The notes under the pieces are model-generated. The model was not told where the DNA came from and searched no databases. It saw nothing but the letters and a program-made list of their open reading frames with translations. Of a stretch of DNA of 20,826 nucleotides, positions 1-6,440 are shown in pieces. The first letter of the stretch is position 1; every line of letters starts with the position of its first letter. The position numbers and the translations under genes are program-made. Source of the stretch: DATBLQ01 sp036555325 (lineage in GTDB: Bacteria > Pseudomonadota > Alphaproteobacteria > Rhizobiales > Aestuariivirgaceae); the NCBI GenBank assembly GCA_036555325.1, contig DATBLQ010000045.1, positions 1 to 20,826 of the forward strand, written 5' to 3'.

Positions 1-766
1 TTGTCCATTTGCCTTCCGCAATACGCACAACGTGCGACTCCTGAGCTATCCTTGGAACTCTCCCAGCCATATGACCGCAGAGGATCACTATATTTCCGTC
101 GACCAATTACGATACCTGCGGCTGCAGCGGTTTCCAATCCCGGAGTAGGCGCTGTAATGATATCCAGAACAAAGCCTCCGAAAATGATTCCCGCATCGAT
201 TAACGTGGCTGCATCCACGCCTTGACTATATGGCCCGATATATGGCCCGGGCAGGTAATGCGTGCCCGAAGCCCATGACCTAGACATCGATCTGCTTTCT
301 GACCCGCCGGAATAGCCCGTCACCCTCCCGTAGCTGTGGCTGAAGCCGAGGGAGGCCATCGTCCGGTCGAAGGCTCGTTCAGAGACCATCTTGTCGGACT
401 GTTTCATCGGCCGGTTGCCGTTGTAGGCGATGCCGGAGCGGCCGCCGTTGTTTCCCCCGTTGAAGTTGGTCCTGGCGTTGGAATTGCCGCCCCAATCGGT
501 CGCCCGGCCGCCAAAGTTGGTGGAATGGCCGTTGGGATCGGCCTTGTTGATCGGGTCGTTCTCCGCATAGGCGTAGCGGTTGGTGCCCACCCCTTCGACT
601 GCCGGGTCCCATGTGTCGGGCTGGATGAAACGGCTTAAGGCTGGATCATAGTAGCGGGCGTGCAGATACATGAGCCCGCTCTCCTGGTCGTAGCGCTCGC
701 CGATGTAACCCTTGGATGGGGTGACCTGTAAGGGCGCCCCGAAGCTCAGATAGGCGAAGGTGGATA
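1..766 (-). pseudogene. RHS core C-terminal part with toxin-like tip (partial, runs off the left edge)
   Basis: Minus-strand translation of this stretch is open from 812 to the window edge and carries the RHS-repeat-associated core: GYIGERYDQESGLMYLHARY, then RFIQPDTWDP and NRYAYAENDPINKADPNGH. In RHS proteins this core closes the beta-cage, and whatever follows is a variable, usually toxic, tip. About 150 residues of tip are visible. They include a hydrophobic Ala/Ile-rich segment and end at the window edge in a Cys-x-x-Cys pair (RCAYCGRQMD), which resembles the start of HNH/zinc-binding nuclease tips; that last assignment is inference. No start codon or signal peptide belongs to this frame. 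The N-terminal half of what must have been the same gene (746-1828) lies immediately upstream in another frame, so this is the 3' part of a broken gene. The left end is cut by the window. Confidence 0.75.
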
Positions 767-1828
767 TTCCTGCACAGACGTGAGCCGCGAGCTGCCGCTG
801 GTGGATGAAGTCTCATAGCTGAGCTTGTAAGCAGCCACACGGCCCACGGGGAGCGACACGTCCACCGTCTTGATGCGATAAGCGACGCTGCCGAGGCTCA
901 GGCCCGTGGCATAGCTCACCACATCGCTGCGGGCTTCGCGATAGAAGGTGATCGTCGTGCCGTTGTAGGTGATCTTGTCGATGTAGCAGTTGGGGATGCC
1001 GTCGCACGAATAGCTGTAGTTCACCTGATTGCCGTGCGTGTCGGTGACGCTGCGCAGCAGCCATCTGTATTTGGTGGCGAGTTTGAGCGTATCGGCATTG
1101 GTCGAGTCGTAGGTTTGCCCGTCGCCCAAGGGCTTGTAGAGCAGCTTGGTTCCGTCCTTCTCGGTCACTTCCCAGGTGTTGGCGCTTGAATCATATTTGA
1201 GCCGCTCATAACTCTCGACGCGCATCACATGGGTTCCGCCGCTTGTGCAGCTCGGGCTCGTCATCGATGTGGTGCAGGTGATGATCTCCCAGCCATCGCG
1301 AAGATAGCTGTCGGTGCCGTCGAATTTGGGCACGCCGCGGCCGGTGGTGGCCGCCTCGATCAGCGACAGGCCGGAGACGTTCCATCCGAGCCCGAGTTCA
1401 CCGCCGGGCCGGGCGAAATCGCGAATGGCCTGCGCCGAATTGTAGTGAAAGCCGAGTTTCGGCTCGATGCCGTGAAACGGTGGAACCTTGATCGGGATCG
1501 AGGTGTCGAATGTCCCGTTATAGGGCACGATGGGTTGGCGCGGCAGGGCGCCGCCGGTCATGCCGGTGCTGCCGGATGTTCCAGCGGACGATGTGGTCGC
1601 AAGCGATGTGGTTGAGTTCGCCCCGGTATCAGTCTTGGCACTCGAGGACCTGTTGTTGCCGCCTTGCGCCTGCTCCGCCTGGGCGATTTGATCGATGATC
1701 GGCCGACCAGCCGCTGTTCCCGATGTTGATTGCGATTTCGCGCTTTCGGCTTCCTGGCCTATTGCTTCGCCACCAAGCGATACAGCAACCACGAGGCTGA
1801 ATAGCCCCGCCCATAAGTTCCCCGACAT
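746..1828 (-). pseudogene. SpvB/RHS-type secreted protein, N-terminal fragment
   Basis: This 360-codon ORF starts at ATG 1828 behind a G-rich stretch and begins with a signal peptide (about residues 1-25, ending near AIGQEA). A low-complexity Ser/Thr/Gly linker follows, then an SpvB-like N-terminal region: PPFHGIEPKLGFHYNSAQ, GELGLGWNVSGLSLIE, FDGTDSYLRDGWE and HGNQVNYSYSCDG. Family members are normally well over 1000 residues, with many YD repeats before the core. Here the reading frame reaches SRLTSVQEYPPSP and hits a stop at 746-748. The RHS core resumes within a few bases in a different frame. The central repeat region is therefore missing and the gene is broken by an internal deletion with a frame change. 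An assembly collapse across RHS repeats would look the same. Family assignment is confident; loss of function is inferred. Confidence 0.8.
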
Positions 1829-2016
1829 TCAGCCCCCCGGCCACAACGTTCAATCAAAGCAAGCAGTATGGTCTAATCTAAGATTGTAGAAACTCGCAAA
1901 GTCAAGAGTTTTCCAAATTTGTCAGCAACAGTGTGCGTCTTCAGGTCACCGTGCCTTACTGCGATCTCGTCAGCTCGCTCCAAATAATGGAAGCTCTCCG
2001 CCGCACCGGCCGTCTC

Positions 2017-2185
2017 GGTACAGCCGATGAGGCAAGAGCCATGCTCGACCGTGTGATAGTCGCAATGAAAGCCGATTCTGCAGGTACTCTCGCTAAGATC
2101 AATGAGGGTGCGGAGGGTTTTAGGGACCGGGATCTCTATCCTTTCTGTAGTGGCCCCGACGGCCAGGAGTTGCAAGGACCAGCTA
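2017..2185 (+). pseudogene. Relic of a single-cache-domain sensor protein
   Basis: The plus frame here encodes GTADEARAMLDRVIVAMKAD and then EGAEGFRDRDLYPFCSGPDG. This resembles the start of small secreted bacterial cache-domain proteins, which bind ligands in the periplasm; they typically read GTA-EEAKAML...KGEGGF-DRDLY-FC...DG. The similarity stops just after the DG motif, where family members continue for roughly 80 more residues. The frame then runs antisense through the 3' end of the AOC-like gene, so it is not a complete gene. No convincing signal peptide or ribosome site lies upstream; the frame opens at 1933. I recognise the family from motif memory only, so this is a moderate call. 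The antisense ORF at 1873-2175 has no family features. Confidence 0.45.
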
Positions 2186-2217
2186 CAGACGATGTCGATA
2201 GCTGGCTTGCAATTCGG

Positions 2218-2694
2218 TCAATCTGTCAGACGATACTTAAAGTCATAGGATGTGCCTTTGGCATCTCTGGCGTGCAGCATCATTTCGCCTCGGGCATTCT
2301 GATACTTTCCAGTGCCTCCGGTAACAGCCAGGACGGAGTCTTTGCCGTCCGTGAACGGTCCTGCGACGGTGATCTGTCCCTCCTGCAAGGTTAAGGTCCA
2401 GAAGCACTCCCACGCTTTGCCGACCACGGTGCGTATGCACCAACCGTTGTTGTCGCCCACCTTGTTCTTATCCTCGGCGTCGTAGACTTCATTGCCGAAT
2501 GTCAGAAGGTCCCCCGCACTGTCTCCAGTGGCGCCGGTATCAAGCACAGCATCCGACGTTGCCCGTTCTACGACATTGATGTCCTCTGCTTGGCTGGGAT
2601 GGGTGGAGAGCGCCGTCGCAGCTCCACTAACAACGAGGAAAACGGTCGATAACAAGAATTGGCGGCGAAGTCCTCCAATCAAGGATGAGCTCAT
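2218..2694 (-). CDS. Secreted allene oxide cyclase barrel-like protein
   Basis: A 158-residue protein, exported by a signal peptide (hydrophobic core about residues 12-30, cleavage near HPSQA-ED at 36). The mature part resembles the allene-oxide-cyclase/dirigent-like beta-barrel family found in bacteria: VVERATSD, GDLLTFGNEVYD, NGWCIRTVVGKAWECFWT, then GQITVAGPF and LAVTGGTGKYQNARGEM near the C-terminus. The G-TG-Y--ARG-M stretch is the most family-like part. Two cysteines (in GWC and WEC) could form a disulfide. The bacterial function is unknown; plant relatives cyclise allene oxides, but that activity should not be assumed. The start is ATG 2694 because GGAGG lies five bases upstream; an in-frame GTG at 2706 overlaps that site and is less likely. 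It stands alone, with a relic downstream and a gene-free stretch upstream. Confidence 0.85.
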   Translation of the reverse strand: MSSSLIGGLRRQFLLSTVFLVVSGAATALSTHPSQAEDINVVERATSDAVLDTGATGDSAGDLLTFGNEVYDAEDKNKVGDNNGWCIRTVVGKAWECFWTLTLQEGQITVAGPFTDGKDSVLAVTGGTGKYQNARGEMMLHARDAKGTSYDFKYRLTD

Positions 2695-2814
2695 ACAAAC
2701 CTCCACTGCGTTCTGCAGATTTCTGCAGCTACAGCTGAAGCTTGAGCCTTGATTGAACCGTTAGCAAGTACAGCCGCTCTTCGACTCGCAAGGAAGACGA
2801 AAATCGGGCACTAA

Positions 2815-2861
2815 GAGCCCCCTCAGCGGGAAGCGGCGGCTAGCGGGGGCTGAGGGGGCTC
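2815..2861. repeat. Perfect 13-bp GC-rich inverted repeat in a 370-bp gene-free region
   Basis: GAGCCCCCTCAGC at 2815-2827 is exactly complementary to GCTGAGGGGGCTC at 2849-2861, with a 21-base G-rich spacer. It would form a very stable hairpin. It lies between the divergent starts at 2694 (minus) and 3065 (plus) and has no adjacent T-run on either strand, so it is not an obvious terminator for either gene. It may be a member of a dispersed intergenic repeat family, or a structure left by an element end. I see nothing else in 2695-3064: no ORF with family features and no RNA gene that I recognise. Confidence 0.7.
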
Positions 2862-3064
2862 AAGAGGGTCACGCCACTATGAGAGGCATGACAAACGAGA
2901 AACACTTGGGCTTGAGGATGGTTCCAGAGTGATTGGCAGCAATGCGAAGCCTTTGATAACAACAGATGCACCGTCTACCCTGCACGTTTGATCCACCGTC
3001 ACTTAGGCAACCTTTGGCTCGGCTGTGAGTTATGTGGGGTGGCATCGGTCATTAAGGGCTGCAC

Positions 3065-3373
3065 ATGAGCAACGATATGAACGGCAAGTCTCCTTTGCCG
3101 ATAGACGAGAGCCAGATCGACAGGATCCTACAATCGACCTGGGAACATGCAGCTCGCATTAACCCCAATCTGTTGGCCAAGCTTAGAGTCGACTACCAAT
3201 TCAAGCGCCTGCGGAAATTGATCAAAGACTGCCTTGAAAGAGGATTGTCGGAAGCAGAGACCCACGATCACACTCTTCAGGAGTTGCTCCGATCAGCGGG
3301 AGCCAATCGGCAGCCACAGGACACCTGTGCGGACGCTCCAATGCTGATTGGTTCGCAAGGCGCGTCCAGTTGA
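3065..3373 (+). CDS. Hypothetical small soluble protein
   Basis: A 102-residue ORF with no signal peptide or membrane segment. The middle (about residues 15-75) is charged and predicted helical, with ESQIDRILQSTWEHAARI and LRKLIKDCLERGLSEAETHD standing out. The composition is that of a genuine protein rather than an antisense shadow. The last 25 residues are low in structure. A weak purine stretch (AAGGG) lies seven bases before ATG 3065. I do not recognise a family. It is followed after 49 bases by another small ORF of the same strand, but a stop lies between them and no shared function is evident. Confidence 0.45.
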   Translation: MSNDMNGKSPLPIDESQIDRILQSTWEHAARINPNLLAKLRVDYQFKRLRKLIKDCLERGLSEAETHDHTLQELLRSAGANRQPQDTCADAPMLIGSQGASS

Positions 3374-3422
3374 AGCGCTACGTCTCGCTGCTCAGGTCTC
3401 CGTTTCCTAGAGCATCGAAGGG

Positions 3423-3725
3423 ATGCGGACTAAGACCACCGATCTCACAAGGAAACTCAAGTCGATCGTCGGTCTCGTCCGGACGGCGGCTGAAGAGTAT
3501 GAAGTTGGTGTCAAGGGCCGCAAGGTGACCAATGCGCAAGAATATCAGGATGCGTGGGGCTTCACGCAGGTCGCCAAATCACAGATGAGTGCGTTCTCGG
3601 AGAACGAGCGCCAACGCTTAGGCGCTGGCTATCAGCAAATCCTTGGCGAGCTCGACGCGCTGACGCCGGCATGGCCTTCGGTTGTCTCGCCGGACGCGCT
3701 GGCAACCGACGCGAGCCTGCTGTAA
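3423..3725 (+). CDS. Hypothetical protein, possibly the internal part of a larger secreted protein
   Basis: A 100-residue ORF. Residues 9-60 (RKLKSIVGLVRTAAEEYEVG, then GKVTNAQEYQDAWGF after a short gap) recall helical regions of periplasmic domains associated with FTR1-type iron permeases, in which an L-----Y---V--GKV-N--EY motif recurs; this is a tentative resemblance. There is no signal peptide. An in-frame stop sits four codons before ATG 3423, and GAAGGG directly abuts the ATG, which is too close for a good ribosome site. The C-terminus (LTPAWPSVVSPDALATDASLL) ends at TAA 3723-3725, which overlaps an ATG of the hydroxylase remnant (TAATG). The relic that follows makes it likely that this ORF is also a fragment, and the two may meet at a deletion scar near 3705-3725. 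Confidence 0.45.
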   Translation: MRTKTTDLTRKLKSIVGLVRTAAEEYEVGVKGRKVTNAQEYQDAWGFTQVAKSQMSAFSENERQRLGAGYQQILGELDALTPAWPSVVSPDALATDASLL

Positions 3726-4171
3726 TGGCGGCAGCTCGTCCTAAAAGGTTCGTCAAGCTCCTCGTCTCACGCTATCGGCCAGATATGAACTACGGAATCG
3801 ATGATGCTGTCATGGATGGCCATCGCACCGATCTCTCGTTCACGCTGTTTCTCAGCGATCCCGCAAGCTATGAGGGCGGTGAGCTGGTGATCGAAGACAC
3901 ACTTGAGAATAGATCGGTCAAATTGGCGGCCGGCGAACTCATACTCTATCCGTCGGGTGCATTGCATCGCGTGGAACGGGTTACGCAAGGCGAGCGGCTG
4001 GTCGTTGTGGGCTGGGTCAGGAGTTATGTGCGCCAAGCCGCGCATCGCGAGGTGTTGTTTGATTTGGAGCTTGCCCTGCGTGAGGTGTACGACCATGACG
4101 GTAAGAGCGCCCTGTTCGATCGGCTAGTCAAGACCCGCACAAACCTGCTTCGGCTGTGGGCAGACGATTGA
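3725..4171 (+). pseudogene. PKHD-type Fe(II)/2-oxoglutarate hydroxylase (PiuC/YbiX family), 5'-truncated and missing the catalytic His
   Basis: The 148 residues from ATG 3725 match the C-terminal two thirds of the PiuC/YbiX hydroxylases, which are usually about 225 residues: RFVKLLVSRYRPDM, HRTDLSFTLFLSDP, SYEGGELVIED, LILYPSGALHRVERV, GWVRSYVRQAAHREVLFDLE and NLLRLWADD. The first 80 or so family residues are absent. The metal site normally reads YG-x-H-V-D; here it is YG-I-D (3791-3802), two codons short, so the first iron-binding His is gone while the Asp remains. The second His (3965-3967) and the 2-oxoglutarate-binding Arg (3995-3997) are kept. Truncation plus loss of a ligand argues for a dead enzyme. 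The ATG overlaps the TAA of the upstream ORF, so the piece might still be translated. Relatives in other bacteria are linked to iron uptake. Confidence 0.8.
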
Positions 4172-4271
4172 TGTGGGACCAAGTGCTGTCGTTCAGGACA
4201 TGACGGTCGTTCACCAGCGGCACGCTGCGCTTATTGGGCAGCATCGCCTTGATCATAGTCAATTCCAGTTA

Positions 4272-4442
4272 TCAATAGACATTTAAAACGTTGACAAGAA
4301 TTGCGATAGCGACAGCGGCCATGACTATCGCCAAGGTGGTAAGAACCTTAGCAGAAACTGATAAGACAGAATCGTCAAAGCCGTTCACAAAGCGACGTTG
4401 CTGCTCTTGATGATCGTCAAATCTTGTGAGGTGAATACGCAT
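4272..4442 (-). CDS. Possible single-TM micro-protein
   Basis: A 56-residue frame starting at ATG 4442, with GGGAG nine bases upstream. It has a charged N-terminal half (RIHLTRFDDHQEQQRRF) and a hydrophobic C-terminal helix (VLTTLAIVMAAVAIAILVNV), giving a tail-anchored topology. The frame also extends upstream to 4526, but that part has no good ribosome site. I recognise no family. A small membrane protein is plausible, but a chance ORF in relic-rich DNA cannot be excluded. Confidence 0.3.
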   Translation of the reverse strand: MRIHLTRFDDHQEQQRRFVNGFDDSVLSVSAKVLTTLAIVMAAVAIAILVNVLNVY

Positions 4443-4617
4443 GCCCGAACACTCCCATAAGATTGCCAGATAAGAGTGGTAGGAGAGTTCACAGCCACTT
4501 GGCTGTGGGATTTGGCACACATCCAAATTGCGCTGGGTCCGTCATCGCCTGACACGATCATGGGATGTTCTAGACGGATGTTACTTCCCACACCGCGGCG
4601 ATGTCTGGTCTCGAGCG

Positions 4618-5069
4618 TTAGGCAGAGATACAGCGGACATAATCGCGGCAGCCGCTGTTGACCCTGAGCGGATAGGCCTCGGCATCTTCAAATGCGACGT
4701 GAACGACGGGATGATTCTTAAGGCCCTTTAGGGAGCTTGCGGGCCAACGCGGATGTCGCCAATCGGCACCACGCACATAGACCCACCAATTATAGTGATT
4801 GTCGAGGCCGACACGCTGTCGTGGCTTGCTGAAACATACTGACGAGGGCACGAGCAGTTCAGGCCTGCCACCAGGATAATCATCGGGATTTGCAGGCTTC
4901 TCGGCCACCGTTACGTAACCAGTGGCTTCGACAAAACGTGCAAACGCACGGTTCGTAACCGTGTGAATATCCATCCAGAAGCCGCTCACGGTTACTTTGT
5001 GCGCCGGCGCTTCTTCCGGATAGTGCTGATCAGATCCCATGCAAACGTACCTCCTGGAATCCAGACCAT
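4618..5069 (-). pseudogene. SUMF1/formylglycine-generating-enzyme family gene, frameshifted and 3'-truncated
   Basis: The start of a SUMF1 domain is split over two frames. MVWIPGGTF (from 5069) is in the TupA frame. MGSDQHYPEEAPAHKVTVSG, GFWMDIHTVTNRAFARFVEA, WWVYVRGADWRHP and HPVVHVAFEDAEAY are in the next frame. Family proteins read GGTFRMGSD; here ACG TTT is followed by GC ATG GGA, one base short of an Arg codon, so a single-base deletion at about 5041-5046 explains the shift. After EDAEAY (about 4680) the usual AWAGKELPTEAEWE does not follow. Instead there are about 17 unrelated residues and a stop. The family is about 300 residues long, so more than half, including the active-site cysteine region, is missing. 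The neighbouring start at 5040 could still give a 140-residue product, but it would not be functional. Confidence 0.85.
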
Positions 5070-5888
5070 GTTCTCAGAGGACGCTTTCTTGATCTCCGGC
5101 AGAAAGAACACCTGCTGCCCGTCGATCCTGAAACTTTCAATGGCCTTCTGACCTGGCGGAGTCGTGATCCACTCGTGCCAAATCTTAGCCTCGGAGGCCT
5201 TGATTTTCGGACTCTTGGCAGGATTCACCAGAATACTGCTGTACGGATTGTATAAGCCTCGATCACCCTCGACCAAAATCTCGAGTTCGCGCCGGTTTTT
5301 GAAGTTGGCCCAAGTGGCGCGGTCAGTCAGGACATAGCCATTGAGTTCGGCGGCAATGTTAAGCGTCGGTCCCATACCCTGGCCGGTCTCCCGATACCAA
5401 GTACCCGCAGGTTTGACCTCTGCGCCCTTCCACTGTCTCAGTTCCATGCGATGGGTGCCGCTGTCATCGCCGCGAGAGATGAATGACGCTTGCGCCGCGG
5501 CTATCTTGCTCAATGCTTCCTTTGCCGTTTTAAGCCCTCTGATTTGGGCGGGGTCCGACTTCGGCCCAACGATAATGAAGTCATTGAACATCACCGGCCG
5601 GCGATCAAGTCCGTGACCTTCGGTCACAAACTTCTCCTCGCCCGCCGGGTCATGCACCAGAAGTGCATCGGCATCGCCCCGCTCACCGAGCTTGAGCGCC
5701 TGACCGGTGCCCACGGCTACCACTTTTACATGTACCTTGGTCTCGGCTTCGAACAGCGGCAGAACATATGCAAAGAAGCCGGATTGTTCGGTTGATGTGG
5801 TCGAGGCAAGCGTAATCGAGCGGTCCTGGGCGGTCGCGCCGGCACTCGTCAGACACAGAAATAAAGCGGCGAGCAGACGAGTCAACAT
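4992..5888 (-). CDS. tupA: Tungstate ABC transporter substrate-binding protein, fused at its 3' end to SUMF1 sequence
   Basis: A 298-residue exported protein (signal peptide about residues 1-20, MLTRLLAALFLCLTSAGATA) with the TupA hallmarks in order: ITLASTTSTEQSGFF, VVAVGTGQALKLGERGDADA, LLVHDPAGEEKFV, MFNDFIIVGP, FISRGDDSGTHRMEL, NGYVLTDRATW and GLYNPYSSILVNP. It binds tungstate (or molybdate) in the periplasm and delivers it to TupBC. No tupB or tupC gene is next to it, so a partner permease must be elsewhere or be lost. Start ATG 5888 is set by AAGGAG six bases upstream; TTG 5891 is too close. TupA would normally end soon after FRIDGQQVFF. Here the frame runs on through ASSENMVWIPGGTF, the start of a SUMF1 domain, and then out of frame to a stop at 4992, adding about 35 foreign residues. 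The domain itself is complete. Confidence 0.9.
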   Translation of the reverse strand: MLTRLLAALFLCLTSAGATAQDRSITLASTTSTEQSGFFAYVLPLFEAETKVHVKVVAVGTGQALKLGERGDADALLVHDPAGEEKFVTEGHGLDRRPVMFNDFIIVGPKSDPAQIRGLKTAKEALSKIAAAQASFISRGDDSGTHRMELRQWKGAEVKPAGTWYRETGQGMGPTLNIAAELNGYVLTDRATWANFKNRRELEILVEGDRGLYNPYSSILVNPAKSPKIKASEAKIWHEWITTPPGQKAIESFRIDGQQVFFLPEIKKASSENMVWIPGGTFAWDLISTIRKKRRRTK

Positions 5889-6067
5889 CAAGCGCTCCTT
5901 ACGCAGGTATACCTGCTCATCCAGATACCCGATCTTTGCGTAAAATTCTATCGTCAGACTATTTCGATCGTGGCAATGAGAGGACCAACGTTGTTGGTAA
6001 GTCTGTATTTCCTCCTAGGACTCGGGACAGCACGCTTTTACACTTTGCGAGGCCCATTCGATATTTC

Positions 6068-6298
6068 ATGATGGTCACATGCACTGTTCGAGATTTCTGG
6101 GCACTTGCCGCGACCGTTTTCATTATCCTGATCGGTAAATCGATCGCAGCGTATCGCGAGCTCACTCTGATGCCGAAGTGGAACATCTTTTCCGTTATGG
6201 TTCCGATGAAGTTGTCATGGGGCGAAAGGGAAATTGCTGCGGCAATGGTCGGGTGGCTGACGCGCAAATTCATTAATGCGGACTCCAAGCACGAGTGA
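6068..6298 (+). CDS. Doubtful hypothetical ORF with one hydrophobic segment
   Basis: A 76-residue frame from ATG 6068 with a hydrophobic helix (FWALAATVFIILIGKSIAAY) and a basic C-terminus. The same frame extends upstream to a TTG at 5936. No Shine-Dalgarno sequence precedes 6068, and an equally long antisense frame exists at 5959-6288. No family is recognised. It occupies the 550-bp gap between the divergent tupA and TadG-like genes, which otherwise shows only AT-rich DNA (6300-6440) likely to contain the TadG promoter. Low confidence. Confidence 0.25.
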   Translation: MMVTCTVRDFWALAATVFIILIGKSIAAYRELTLMPKWNIFSVMVPMKLSWGEREIAAAMVGWLTRKFINADSKHE

Positions 6299-6440
6299 TG
6301 AATATATAGAGTGTCGCTGCTTCAGCATCATGGTGAATGGAGAGTGATTACAATCGCTAAAATTTGAGAAAAATACTTAAGTCTATTTTCAATCGAATTT
6401 GCGAGATTGCATTAGCATTTTCATTCCGAGAAATGAACCT

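Noticed and set aside
336..638. 100-codon plus-strand ORF
   Set aside because: It is antisense to the RHS core, whose protein motifs are unmistakable on the minus strand; its Val/Gly/Ala-rich product has no family features.
1873..2175. 100-codon minus-strand ORF
   Set aside because: It overlaps the cache-like plus-strand frame, has no ribosome site and no recognisable motif.
6362..6392. Possible sigma-70 promoter (TTGAGA plus AT-rich region) for the TadG-like gene
   Set aside because: No -10 box at correct spacing could be picked with confidence.
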